This document shows, piece after piece, positions 17,877 through 25,945 of a stretch of DNA of 64,000 nt. Source of the stretch: Luteococcus sp038433155 (GTDB lineage: Bacteria > Actinomycetota > Actinomycetes > Propionibacteriales > Propionibacteriaceae); contig NZ_JBCDMW010000036.1 in assembly GCF_038433155.1 (NCBI RefSeq), forward strand, positions 3,751-67,750, written 5' to 3'. The notes beneath the pieces are model-generated. The model saw only the letters and a program-made list of their open reading frames with translations. It did not search any database and had not been told where the DNA came from. Numbering within the stretch: the first letter of the stretch is position 1; every line of letters starts with the position of its first letter. The translations under genes were made by a program, and so were the position numbers.

Positions 17877-18344
17877 TCACCGGGGCGGAGCCCCCGTGCG
17901 GCCGAAGAAGTCCCGCAGGAGGGCGCCGCACTCGTCGGCACGGATTCCGCCCCGCACCTCGGGGCGATGGTTGAGACGCGGATCGCGGACGACGTCGAAC
18001 AGGGAGGCCACCGCGCCCGCCTTCTCGTCGTATGCCCCGAAGACCAGGGTCTGGACCCGGGAGAGCACGATGGCGCCGGCGCACATGGTGCAAGGCTCCA
18101 GGGTGACCACCAGGGTGCAGCCCTCCAGCCGCCACTCCCCCCGCTGCTCGGCGGCACGGCGCAGGGCCAGCACCTCGGCATGGCCGGTGGGGTCGCCGGT
18201 CAGCTCGCGCTCATTGCCGGCCTGCGCCAGCACTTCACCGTCGGGGCCCAGCAGCACGGCTCCGATCGGCACATCACCGTGCGTCGCCGCCAACCGGGCC
18301 TGGGCCAACGCGACGTCCATCGCCGCGTCCCATCGGCTCGCCAC
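17877..18344 (-). CDS. tadA: tRNA-specific adenosine deaminase
   Basis: 155 residues. TadA deaminates A34 to inosine in tRNA-Arg(ACG). The zinc site and catalytic residues are visible as HAEV (His55, Glu57) and PCTMC (Cys85, Cys88); the NERELTGDPTGHAE approach is typical. ATG 18344 abuts the stop of the upstream acidic partner gene, with which it forms an operon, as in many actinobacteria. Confidence 0.93.
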   Translation of the reverse strand: MASRWDAAMDVALAQARLAATHGDVPIGAVLLGPDGEVLAQAGNERELTGDPTGHAEVLALRRAAEQRGEWRLEGCTLVVTLEPCTMCAGAIVLSRVQTLVFGAYDEKAGAVASLFDVVRDPRLNHRPEVRGGIRADECGALLRDFFGRTGAPPR

Positions 18345-19067
18345 TCAGCGCTGGCCCTTGATGGCCCGATCGAACTGGGGCAAGAACTTCATCTTGTTGG
18401 CGATCTGGCGCAGCAGCTCGTCGGAGTCCTCGTCGAGGTTCTCCGCGATCGCCTCCATGTCGAACTCACTGACGCCCTGGTCGGCCAGGATCCCCAGGTC
18501 GCCCATCGCCTCGGAGTCGTCATCGGGATCCGGAATGTCCTCACCCAGGTAGTCGGCGACGTCGCGGGCGATCGGCCAGTCGTTGGCCGCCACCGCATCG
18601 CTGAGCAGCACCTGGACGGTGCGGCCGCGCACCCGGCAAAGCACAAAGAACTCGCCGGCGATGGACACCATGCCCACCGCACCCGCGTCGCCGGGGATCC
18701 GGCGGAGCTGGGTCATGAACTCGTCGAGGTCATTGGCCAGGTCGCTGGCCATCGGCAGCGCGACGGCCTGGGAGTCCTCCCGGTAGAGAGCCACCACCAG
18801 GTCGATCTCCTCCTCGGTGGCATCATCCAGGTCATCGTCGAGGTCGTCATCATCGTCCTCGTCGTCGCCGTCATCCTCGTCGAGATCGTCCTCGTCCTCG
18901 TCGAGATCGTCCTCGTCCTCGTCGTCGTCGAGGTCATCGTCATCCTCGTCGTCGTCGAGATCCTCGGCGGAGGACTCATCGAAGTCGTCGACGTCCTCAT
19001 CCAGATAGGGGGACGGTGTCTTCTCGCCAGCCTCGAAGGGGTCCACCTCATCGTCGAACGTGGTCAT
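18345..19067 (-). CDS. TadA-associated acidic protein
   Basis: 240 residues. Residues 25-82 are a nearly pure Asp/Glu tract encoded by a GAC/GAG-rich repeat; the conserved part follows (EEIDLVVALYREDSQAVAL, then FVLCRVRGRTVQVLLSDAVA). Actinobacteria commonly carry this protein next to tadA, where it is called tRNA adenosine deaminase-associated protein; its function is unknown. The Asp tract is much longer than the short acidic stretch expected for the family. Stop and next start are adjacent (18345/18344), so it is co-translated with tadA. Confidence 0.85.
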   Translation of the reverse strand: MTTFDDEVDPFEAGEKTPSPYLDEDVDDFDESSAEDLDDDEDDDDLDDDEDEDDLDEDEDDLDEDDGDDEDDDDDLDDDLDDATEEEIDLVVALYREDSQAVALPMASDLANDLDEFMTQLRRIPGDAGAVGMVSIAGEFFVLCRVRGRTVQVLLSDAVAANDWPIARDVADYLGEDIPDPDDDSEAMGDLGILADQGVSEFDMEAIAENLDEDSDELLRQIANKMKFLPQFDRAIKGQR

Positions 19068-19210
19068 GGTTCCTCCTTGGCCGTGGGCTGCGCTTCCATC
19101 CTCGCAGACCAGTCAACCCCAATTCCCCGGACTTTGCAGCCCAGCCTCAAGCCGCCGTCGAGCCGACCCCCCGCACTGCGCGCACCTGCCGGATGTGGGA
19201 CAGTGGGGGC

Positions 19211-19852
19211 GTGGAACTGCGCGTACTCGACCATCCCCTGGTGACCCACAAGCTCACCCTGCTGCGGGACAAGAAGACCGATTCACCGACCTTCCGCCAC
19301 CTGGTGGAGGAATTGGTGACCCTGCTCAGCTATGAGGCGACGCGCGAGGTGCGGGTGACCCCCGTCGACGTCGAGACCCCCGTTGCGAAGACCCGCGGGC
19401 TGGAACTGAGCAATCCCAAGCCGCTGGTGGTGCCGATCCTGCGCGCCGGCCTGGGGATGCTGGAGGGCATGATGCGGATGATGCCCACCGCCGAGGTGGG
19501 CTTCGTCGGAATGGTGCGCAATGAGGAGACCTTCGAGCCGATGACCTATGCGGAGCGGCTCCCGCAGGATCTCTCCGCCCGGCAGTGCTACGTCCTGGAC
19601 CCGATGTTGGCCACCGGCGGTTCCCTGGGCGGCTGCGTGGAATTCCTGGTCAACCGGGGCGCCGACCACATCACCTGCATCTGCATCCTGGCCGCTCCGG
19701 AAGGCATCGAGAACTTCCGCAAGCTGGTGGAGCACCTGGAGGTGCCCTGCACCCTGGTGATCGCCGGCGTCGACGAGAAGCTGAACGAGCACGGCTACAT
19801 CGTGCCCGGGCTGGGCGACGCGGGCGACCGGCTCTACGGCCTGGCCGACTGA
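19211..19852 (+). CDS. upp: Uracil phosphoribosyltransferase
   Basis: 213 residues. It makes UMP from uracil and PRPP in pyrimidine salvage. The N-terminus VLDHPLVTHKLTLLRDK, the PILRAGLGMLEGM segment, the PRPP loop DPMLATGGS and the C-terminal GYIVPGLGDAGDR uracil-binding stretch are all present. GTG 19211 is chosen because the family begins a few residues before DHPL; an in-frame ATG at 19193 would add six residues. It is divergent from the tadA operon and followed by a hairpin terminator. Confidence 0.95.
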   Translation: MELRVLDHPLVTHKLTLLRDKKTDSPTFRHLVEELVTLLSYEATREVRVTPVDVETPVAKTRGLELSNPKPLVVPILRAGLGMLEGMMRMMPTAEVGFVGMVRNEETFEPMTYAERLPQDLSARQCYVLDPMLATGGSLGGCVEFLVNRGADHITCICILAAPEGIENFRKLVEHLEVPCTLVIAGVDEKLNEHGYIVPGLGDAGDRLYGLAD

Positions 19853-19882
19853 GCCGGACGACCGACCCGGACGACCGATCGG

Positions 19883-19908
19883 ACCCCACGGGCTGCTGCC
19901 CGTGGGGT
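19883..19908 (+). terminator. Terminator after upp
   Basis: An 11-bp stem (ACCCCACGGGC / GCCCGTGGGGT, loop TGCT) begins 30 bases after the upp stop and is followed by TCGATCCTTTG. It separates upp from the convergent ndh gene. Confidence 0.8.
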
Positions 19909-19937
19909 TCGATCCTTTGTTGGCCCGGTGCCCGGCG

Positions 19938-21320
19938 TCAGCCGATGGTGGGTTCCACCTTGTCCTCCACCTTGCCCGGCTGCTGGGTGCCGGTGACGGT
20001 GGGGTGGAAGTCGTCGCCCAGCTGCTGGACCGCCAGGCGTGCCACCAACTGTTGACGCGTCGTGATCCGCTCCGAACGGGCGCCGCCCACGAAGGCGATC
20101 GCCCAATGGACCAGCGTCGTGAACTGCGCCTTGAAGCCCACGATGTAGAGCAGGTGCAGCGCCAACCACGCCACCCAGGCGGGGAAACCGGTGAGTTCCA
20201 CCTTGCCCGCCTTCATCACGGCACCGAACTTGCTGATCACCGCCATGGATCCCTTGTCGCGGTAGCGGAAGGGACGGGTGACCGGCTTGCCCGTCACCTC
20301 ACCGATGATCCGGTCCGCGGCATACTGGCCGGCCTGGATGGCCACCTGCGCGACCCCGGGCAGCTTGTCCAGGCTCATCATGTCCCCCACGACGTAGACC
20401 TCCGGATGCCCGGGGACGGTGCAGTCCCGGTTGACCTGCAACCGCCCGGCCCGGTCCACCTCCGCCTCGGACTGCTCCGCAAGCATCCGCCCCAAGGGGC
20501 TCGCCTGCACGCCGGCGGCCCACACCTTGCACCCCGCCTCCAGGCGCTCAGTGCGCTCGTCGGAGTACTTGAGGTCCAGCCCATTCTCGTCGACGCCGGT
20601 GACCATCGCACCCAGCTTCACCTCGACGCCAATCTCCTCCAGCTTCTCCTTCGCCTTGCCGGACAGGCGCTCACCGAAGGGCGGCAGCACCCGGTCCGCG
20701 GCATCCAGCAGCAGGACCCGGGCCTTGGAGGGGTCGATTCGGCGATACTCCCCCTTCACCGTCTGGCTGGTGAGCTCCCGGATCTGGCCGGCCATCTCGA
20801 CGCCGGTCGGCCCGGCACCCACCACCACGAAGGTCAGCAGACGCTCGCGCTCCTGCTCGTCCTCGGTGAGTTCGGCGACCTCCAGGGAGCCAAAGATCCG
20901 GGCGCGCAGCTCCAGTGCGTCGTCGATGCTCTTCATGCCGGGCGCATAGACCGCGAAGTGGTCATTGCCGAAGTAGCTCTGGCCAGCACCGGCGGCGACG
21001 ATCAGGTGGTCATAGCTGAGCTCGGTGGTGGTGCCCAGCGCCTCCGCGTGGACGGTGCGGGCGTCGAGGTTGATGTCGGTCACCTCACTGAGCAGCACCC
21101 GGACGTTGTCCTGGTCCTTGAGGATCTCGCGAGTGGCCGGCGCGATCTCGCCGGGCGAGAGGATGCCGGTGGCCACCTGGTAAAGCAGCGGCTGGAAGAG
21201 GTGGTGGGTGGTCTTGGCCACCAGGGTGATTTCGACATCGGCTCCGGCCAGCCGCTTGGCGGCGAACAGCCCGCCGAAGCCGGATCCGATGATGACGACG
21301 TGGGGACGGGAGTGGTTCAT
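19938..21320 (-). CDS. ndh: Type II NADH dehydrogenase
   Basis: 460 residues. This single-subunit flavoprotein oxidises NADH and passes electrons to menaquinone without pumping protons, at the inner face of the membrane. The FAD motif GSGFGGLFAA (12-21), the NAD motif VVVGAGPTGVEMAG (about 165-178) and the late AIQAGQYAADRI segment fit; a C-terminal amphipathic region (PAWVAWLALHLLYIVGFKAQ) provides the membrane contact. ATG 21320 is the first in-frame start. Confidence 0.93.
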   Translation of the reverse strand: MNHSRPHVVIIGSGFGGLFAAKRLAGADVEITLVAKTTHHLFQPLLYQVATGILSPGEIAPATREILKDQDNVRVLLSEVTDINLDARTVHAEALGTTTELSYDHLIVAAGAGQSYFGNDHFAVYAPGMKSIDDALELRARIFGSLEVAELTEDEQERERLLTFVVVGAGPTGVEMAGQIRELTSQTVKGEYRRIDPSKARVLLLDAADRVLPPFGERLSGKAKEKLEEIGVEVKLGAMVTGVDENGLDLKYSDERTERLEAGCKVWAAGVQASPLGRMLAEQSEAEVDRAGRLQVNRDCTVPGHPEVYVVGDMMSLDKLPGVAQVAIQAGQYAADRIIGEVTGKPVTRPFRYRDKGSMAVISKFGAVMKAGKVELTGFPAWVAWLALHLLYIVGFKAQFTTLVHWAIAFVGGARSERITTRQQLVARLAVQQLGDDFHPTVTGTQQPGKVEDKVEPTIG

Positions 21321-21335
21321 GGCTCTCCTGAGCAG

Positions 21336-21381
21336 GCCTCGCCCGAAGGCTGGGGAAGGGGTTCGGGGCGAGGCTAGCCTC
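21336..21381. promoter_or_regulatory. Inverted repeats in the ndh upstream region
   Basis: GCCTCGCCC (21336-21344) pairs with GGGCGAGGC (21366-21374), and the palindrome GAGGCTAGCCTC (21370-21381) overlaps the second arm. They lie just upstream of the ndh ATG (21320, minus strand) and could be operator or leader structure. No known regulator motif is recognised. Confidence 0.35.
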
Positions 21382-21466
21382 CCCTTCCAAAGAGGAACAA
21401 TCCCCCGGGACGTACCCGCCTGCGCCGCGGCATGTCGAGGAAGCTCGAGGCCCGCGGTGCCCCCTC

Positions 21467-21472
21467 TAGGAT
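21467..21472 (+). promoter_or_regulatory. -10 element next to the start codon (leaderless candidate)
   Basis: TAGGAT ends 7 bases before ATG 21480. Transcription would begin at or next to the start codon, and there is no ribosome binding site, so the following small membrane protein is probably read from a leaderless mRNA. Confidence 0.5.
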
Positions 21473-21479
21473 CAAGACC

Positions 21480-22019
21480 ATGGACGCGACCGAAACAGTC
21501 TCTCCCACAGGCGTCGAGGCCGCGCTCACCCGAAGGGAATACCTTCGCCGTCGGTACTTGAGCCTGGGCACCGGGGAACTGGTGGCTGCAGTTACCTTCG
21601 CGGGTGTCTTCGGGCTCTACACCTCCACGAGCAGCTCGCTGCGGCCCGCAGCCCCGATCCTCTGGCTGTCCATCCTCCCGCTTGAGTTCATCCTCACCCA
21701 GGGCGGGATCTACTGGCTGGCCGCCAGGGACTGGGTGAAGCGATCATGCATGCCGCCCCTGCTGGCAGGCTCGTTCGCGGTCCTGACGTGGGCCAATCCG
21801 CTGCTCCTGCTGGCGGCCGTCGGCATGCTTGCCTGGCAACGGCCAGCCGGGTCCGCAGCGGCCCTGGCCGTGGCTTGCGTCGTCTTCGGAGCGATCGAGT
21901 ACGTCAACTACTTCTGGATCCGCCTGTCCTATCCGTGGAAGTCCTGGGCACGGCAGGTGACACAGTGGCGACGCTCGCGCCTCCGGCAGGATCTGGAGAC
22001 AGCCCGCATCTCCAGATGA
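21480..22019 (+). CDS. Hypothetical membrane protein
   Basis: 179 residues that I do not recognise. After a charged N-terminus (TRREYLRRRYLSLG) there are about four hydrophobic helices: ELVAAVTFAGVFGLY, PILWLSILPLEFILT, LLAGSFAVLTWANPLLLLAA and AALAVACVVFGAIEYVNYFW. The tail is basic (WRRSRLRQDLETA). It may share a promoter region with ndh, from which it is divergent. Confidence 0.6.
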   Translation: MDATETVSPTGVEAALTRREYLRRRYLSLGTGELVAAVTFAGVFGLYTSTSSSLRPAAPILWLSILPLEFILTQGGIYWLAARDWVKRSCMPPLLAGSFAVLTWANPLLLLAAVGMLAWQRPAGSAAALAVACVVFGAIEYVNYFWIRLSYPWKSWARQVTQWRRSRLRQDLETARISR

Positions 22020-22083
22020 GTCACGGCAGGGAGCCCGAGTCCACGCGGCTCGGCGAATGTGCGCGGGACCCCCGCGGGAGAGC

Positions 22084-22581
22084 ATGCTTGTGCGCGTGGC
22101 CCAGCATCGAACCTCCCTCCCCGCCCAGCCGCCGACGGTACCCATCTCCTGCGGCGCGATCCTGCTCGACGGCCAGGGAAAACTGCTGATCGTCAAGCCC
22201 ACCTACAAGTCGGGGTGGAGCATTCCCGGTGGCCAGATGCAGTCCGACGGGGAGTCCCCGTGGGAGGCCTGCCAGCGGGAGGTCTTCGAGGAGACCGCGC
22301 TGCGCATTCGCCGGGGTCGGCTGGTGGTGATCGACACCCGGCCGCATGAGGGCCGGCAGCTGGGGCTGCGTTTCCTCTTCCACTGCGGCACGGTCGCACC
22401 CGCCGATGCCGCTCGGATCCGAATCGACCGGCACGAGATTGGTGAATACCGCTTCGCTCCGGTTGGGGAAGCGCTGGAACTACTGCGCCCCGCGATTTCA
22501 CGCCGGGTGGCCGTCGGGCTGAATGCGCGCTCGTGCGTCTACCTGGAGGACGGCCAGCGCAATCCCGCGGTGATCGGCTGA
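22084..22581 (+). CDS. Nudix hydrolase
   Basis: 165 residues. The Nudix box is present as GGQMQSDGESPWEACQREVF followed by EE, with one extra residue between the Gly pair and the first Glu compared with the classical spacing. The preceding segment SCGAILLDGQGKLLIVKPTY and the SIPGG turn are typical. The family hydrolyses nucleoside diphosphates linked to another moiety; the substrate cannot be told. ATG 22084 has GGGAGAGC before it, favouring it over ATG 22057. Confidence 0.85.
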   Translation: MLVRVAQHRTSLPAQPPTVPISCGAILLDGQGKLLIVKPTYKSGWSIPGGQMQSDGESPWEACQREVFEETALRIRRGRLVVIDTRPHEGRQLGLRFLFHCGTVAPADAARIRIDRHEIGEYRFAPVGEALELLRPAISRRVAVGLNARSCVYLEDGQRNPAVIG

Positions 22582-22631
22582 TCCACACGATGGCGGGTGC
22601 CTTCCAGCGGGCCGCTGCGCTTGTCTGACCG

Positions 22632-22847
22632 GTGACCAGCATCGAGGAGATCTTCCCGCCCTTTGCCCTCCGGGTGCGCTGCGGACCCGTCGAACTGGCC
22701 AGTGTGCGTGAGGACAACCCATCCCAGGTCGCCGAGCTGGTTGCGAGCGGGATCTACGACGGACCGCTGCCCTTCCGGAGCCGCTGGGCCGAGGCCCCCG
22801 CCGATGAGCTGCCGACCGATCTCAACCAGTTCGACTGGAGCAAGTAA
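22632..22847 (+). pseudogene. Truncated GNAT acetyltransferase fragment
   Basis: The 71-residue frame (from GTG 22632) reads like the first third of a RimJ/RimL-type acetyltransferase: an RCGPVELASVREDN beta strand followed by a helix ending in VASGIYDGPLPF, then WAEAPADELP and NQFDWSK. It stops there, before the acetyl-CoA binding core. The next 100 bases in other frames carry only short unrelated residues, and a dispersed repeat follows at 22963. I read it as the remnant of a deleted gene. Confidence 0.6.
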
Positions 22848-22962
22848 TGGGACAGCGGGTACTGCTGCTGCCCGAGAACTTCGTCCGCGCGCCGTATCCG
22901 CTGGAGGTGGAGGGGGCCGACGCTTCTACGCCTTCATCGGCTTGTGACCCGTCGTACACCCA

Positions 22963-22990
22963 CCCCTCGCCAGGCTCGGGGACCGTGGTG
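22963..22990. repeat. Dispersed intergenic repeat, copy near the GNAT remnant
   Basis: CCCCTCGCCAGGCTCGGGG followed by ACCGTGGTG. It lies between the truncated acetyltransferase and the first gene of the cre-like cluster, marking the left edge of the catabolic region. The stretch 22848-23099 holds no other feature that I can support. Confidence 0.7.
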
Positions 22991-23099
22991 TCCTCCCTGC
23001 CGAGGCAACCCCGATGGCCGACCTTGCCGACGCCGTCCCACGGTCCGCACCGGGAGCTTCCCGGTTGCCCGCAACCCGACGGGGCCGTTAGATGAAGCC

Positions 23100-23819
23100 A
23101 TGACCGTAAAGAGAGCCGCCACCGGCAATGCCCTGGGCAGCGACATCGTCCAGAACCTGCCCGACGGACCGGAACTGACGCCGATCGAACTGACCGAGCC
23201 GCACGCCCGGATCTGGGCACTGGCCAAGGGTTACCTCACGGTGCGGAACAACGACAGCCACACCCTGTACGCCTACGGCCTGGCGCGGGCGCTGGTCGCG
23301 TGTCATCCCGACGCGGATCCGGAGGTGGTGCTGCCCGCGATCCTTTTGCACGACGTCGGCTGGTCCCAAGTCCCGCGCGATGAGATCCTGCTGGGCATCG
23401 CCCCGGGGAGTAATCGACCGGATCTGGTGTTGCTGCACGAGCGAGAAGGCGCCCGGCTGGCGCGGGAGATCCTGCACCAGGTGGAGCACGACCCCAGCGT
23501 CATCGAAGAGATCGCGGAGATCATCGACGGACACGACACTCGCAAGGAAGCGCTCTCCCTGAACGACTCGCTGGTGAAGGATGCGGACAAGCTGTGGCGG
23601 ATCACCCCGCACGGTGTCGACACGGTGATGGACTGGTTCGGACTGGACCGCCGCCAGGCCACCCAGCTGATCCGCAGCCGCGTGCACGACCACCTGTTTG
23701 CCGACACCGCCCGCACCATGGCGCAGGCCTTCGCCGCCATCGCGGGGATCGACGCGAGCCCACAGCTCGTCGAGCTGGAGGCCGAGCAGGAGCTCCGACG
23801 GGACCCCGGTGAGCGCTGA
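23100..23819 (+). CDS. HD-domain phosphohydrolase 1 (CreD-like)
   Basis: 239 residues. Metal-binding positions of an HD phosphohydrolase are visible: His54 (NDSHTLYAYG), His84-Asp85 (LLHDVGW), His113 (LLHERE), His145-Asp146 (IIDGHDTR) and Asp161 (LVKDADKLWR). In the C. glutamicum p-cresol pathway the phosphohydrolase CreD removes the phosphate from oxidised cresol phosphate. A paralogue with the same IIDGHDTR and DADxLWR motifs lies at 31256 in the same cluster. Its end overlaps the IclR gene start by 11 bases. Confidence 0.8.
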   Translation: MTVKRAATGNALGSDIVQNLPDGPELTPIELTEPHARIWALAKGYLTVRNNDSHTLYAYGLARALVACHPDADPEVVLPAILLHDVGWSQVPRDEILLGIAPGSNRPDLVLLHEREGARLAREILHQVEHDPSVIEEIAEIIDGHDTRKEALSLNDSLVKDADKLWRITPHGVDTVMDWFGLDRRQATQLIRSRVHDHLFADTARTMAQAFAAIAGIDASPQLVELEAEQELRRDPGER

Positions 23820-24573
23820 CACCCCGGCCCCCGAGGCTCATCCACCGCGATCGGTGGCCAGCAAGGTGCTGGACATTCTGGGTGCCTTCGAGACAGCTCG
23901 CCCCAGCCTGTCCCTGACGGAGATCGCCCAAGCCTGCGACCTGCCGTTGCCGACGGCACACCGATTGGTGGGCGAGCTGGTCACTGGCGGCGCGCTGCTG
24001 CGCCTGCCAAACGGCAACTACTCCGTCAGCCTGCGGCTGTGGACCATCGGCGAGAACAGCCTGCGTCGGGCCCGGGGCGCCGCGCGACTGCATTTGCAGG
24101 ATCTCTTCGCTCTCACTCAGGAGACCTCCCAGATGGCGATCCGGGCAGGCGACGATGCGTTGTATCTGGAGCGCGTGTACAGCTCCAAGCGGGTGCCACG
24201 CGCCTCCCGCGTCGGCGGACGGCTGCCGCTGCACCTGACCGCCGTCGGGAAGGTCTTGCTGGCTTACGAGAGCCCAGCATTCATCGAGCACTACCTGGGT
24301 CTGGAGCTGGAGGGCCGAACCAGGCACTCCCGCACCGATCCGGAGCAACTGCGAATGGAACTGGCGAAGGCCAAGGAGCGCGGCTTCGCCACGACGCAGG
24401 AGGAGGTGCGGCTGGGCTCCTGCTCGATCGCCGTGGCTGTCACTCCGCGCCACGGGCTGATGCCGGCGGCCGTCGGGCTGGTGATGAACGTCACCCAGGC
24501 GAGCTCCATGCGGACGCATCTTCCTGCCCTGCGCGGGGTGGCCGAGCAACTCGGGAATCTCACCGAACTCTGA
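23809..24573 (+). CDS. IclR-family regulator of the cre-like cluster
   Basis: 254 residues. The N-terminal winged helix (residues 15-75, LTEIAQACDLPLPTAHRLVG) is followed by the IclR effector domain (RLPLHLTAVGKVLLAYE and the later ATTQEEVRLGSCSIAVAV). It starts at GTG 23809 inside the HD gene, so it is co-translated. It lies upstream of the P450 operon, whose promoter region has a dyad with CCG-N5-CGG core at 24601. IclR proteins commonly control aromatic catabolism, often as activators. Confidence 0.88.
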   Translation: MSADTPAPEAHPPRSVASKVLDILGAFETARPSLSLTEIAQACDLPLPTAHRLVGELVTGGALLRLPNGNYSVSLRLWTIGENSLRRARGAARLHLQDLFALTQETSQMAIRAGDDALYLERVYSSKRVPRASRVGGRLPLHLTAVGKVLLAYESPAFIEHYLGLELEGRTRHSRTDPEQLRMELAKAKERGFATTQEEVRLGSCSIAVAVTPRHGLMPAAVGLVMNVTQASSMRTHLPALRGVAEQLGNLTEL

Positions 24574-24584
24574 CGGCGCACGTC

Positions 24585-24590
24585 TAGGGT
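24585..24590 (+). promoter_or_regulatory. Possible -10 element of the P450 operon
   Basis: TAGGGT lies 10 bases upstream of the palindrome at 24601, so the expected transcription start falls at the operator. It matches TANNNT. The leader to ATG 24683 would then be about 80 bases. Confidence 0.35.
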
Positions 24591-24600
24591 AACCACCAAG

Positions 24601-24619
24601 ACTTCCGCTGAACGGAAGT
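24601..24619. promoter_or_regulatory. Palindromic operator of the P450 operon
   Basis: ACTTCCGCTGAACGGAAGT has perfect 7-base arms and the core CCGCTGAACGG. The same core pattern CCG(A/C)TGA(A/T)CGG occurs in dyads at 37195 and 49152, each upstream of another catabolic operon. It is likely to bind the IclR protein encoded just upstream. Confidence 0.65.
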
Positions 24620-24682
24620 TCGGCATTGTCGCGTCCGCCCTCCACCGGTGACTCTTGACACACCTCACGCAAAGGAGCGTTC

Positions 24683-25942
24683 ATGAGCAACTCGACGGAT
24701 TCCACGCCTACCGTCTCCGGCTGCCCGATGCACCACGGTTTCAAGCCTTTCGACCAGAAGGATCCCTTTCCCTCGTACGCCGAACTCCGCAGGGAAGAAC
24801 CTGTCATGTTCGACGAGCGGGTCGGCTATTGGGTCGTGACCCGCTACGACGACATCAAGGCGGTCTTCGACGACTGGGACAGCTTCAGCAGCGAGAATGC
24901 GCAGGCGCCGGTGCGCCAGCGTGGCCCGCAGGCCAAGCAGATCATGGCCGACGGCGGCTTCACCGCCTACTCCGGTCTGTCGGCGCGCGTACCACCGGAG
25001 CACACCAGGATCCGCAAGATTGCGCAGAAGGCCTTCACCCCGCGCCGCTACAAGGTTCTGGAGCCAGCCATCCGCCAGAATGTCGACGACCAGCTGTCCA
25101 AGATGCTCGCCAAGCCGGAGCGGGCCGGCGACATCTTCCAGGATCTGGCCTACGACGTGCCGACCATCACCATCCTTACCCTGCTGGGCGCCGACACCAA
25201 TGAGGTGGACCAGTACAAGCGCTGGTCGGATGCACGCGCCGCGATGACATGGGGGGACCTGTCCGACGAGGAGCAGATCCCCTACGCCCACGAGCTGGTG
25301 GACTACTGGCAGGACTGTCTGCGGCTGGTGCGCGAGGCGCATGAGAACCATCCGGACTCGCTGGTGGGTGACCTGGTCAAGGCGCAGGAGAGCGGCGAGG
25401 AGATCACCGACCACGAGATCGCGTCGCTGTGCTACAGCCTGCTCTTCGCCGGCCACGAGACCACCACGACGCTGATCTCCAACGCCTTCCGGGTGCTGCT
25501 GGCCCACCCCGAGCAGTGGCAGGCGCTGGTCGACGATCCCAAGAAGATCCCCGCCGCCATCGACGAGGTTTTGCGCTTCAGCCCCTCGATCACCGCTTGG
25601 CGGCGCAAGGCCCTGAAGGACACCACCGTCGGCGGCGTGGAGATCCCCAAGGGTGCCGAGCTGCTGCTGGTGATGGGCTCCGCGAATCGCGACGAGGATC
25701 GCTTCCAGGACGCGGAGAGCTTCGACATCGCCCGACCCAATGCCCGCGAGCACCTCGCCTTCGGCTTCGGTATCCATTTCTGTCTGGGAAACATGCTCGC
25801 CAAGTTGCAGGCCAAGATCGCCCTCGAGGAGGCGGTGCGTCTGGTGCCGTCGCTGCGCATCGTCGCGCCTGAGCAGATCAACTTCCGCGAGAACATCTCG
25901 TTCCGCGTCCCCACTTCCGTCCCCGTCACTTGGGAGGCCTGA
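24683..25942 (+). CDS. creJ: Cytochrome P450 (CreJ-like, class I)
   Basis: 419 residues, soluble bacterial P450. Seen: I-helix AGHETTT (256-262), ExxR as Glu295-Arg298 in EVLRFSP, and the haem loop FGFGIHFCLG with the ligand Cys367. The operon also encodes a [2Fe-2S] ferredoxin and a ferredoxin reductase, so this is a class I system. In the C. glutamicum cre pathway, CreJEF oxidises the methyl group of 4-cresyl phosphate. Assignment to CreJ rests on the neighbouring phosphotransferase and phosphohydrolase; a P450 for another methyl- or alkyl-substituted aromatic or for cyclohexanecarboxylate remains possible. AAAGGAG precedes ATG 24683. Confidence 0.85.
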   Translation: MSNSTDSTPTVSGCPMHHGFKPFDQKDPFPSYAELRREEPVMFDERVGYWVVTRYDDIKAVFDDWDSFSSENAQAPVRQRGPQAKQIMADGGFTAYSGLSARVPPEHTRIRKIAQKAFTPRRYKVLEPAIRQNVDDQLSKMLAKPERAGDIFQDLAYDVPTITILTLLGADTNEVDQYKRWSDARAAMTWGDLSDEEQIPYAHELVDYWQDCLRLVREAHENHPDSLVGDLVKAQESGEEITDHEIASLCYSLLFAGHETTTTLISNAFRVLLAHPEQWQALVDDPKKIPAAIDEVLRFSPSITAWRRKALKDTTVGGVEIPKGAELLLVMGSANRDEDRFQDAESFDIARPNAREHLAFGFGIHFCLGNMLAKLQAKIALEEAVRLVPSLRIVAPEQINFRENISFRVPTSVPVTWEA

Positions 25943-25945
25943 TTC

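Noticed and set aside
18817..19008. Serine-rich frame on the plus strand
   Set aside because: It is the complement of the Asp/Glu tract of the TadA partner protein, with no independent support.
24655..24660. TTGACA as -35 element of the P450 gene
   Set aside because: It lies only 22 bases from the start codon, leaving no room for a -10 element and leader.
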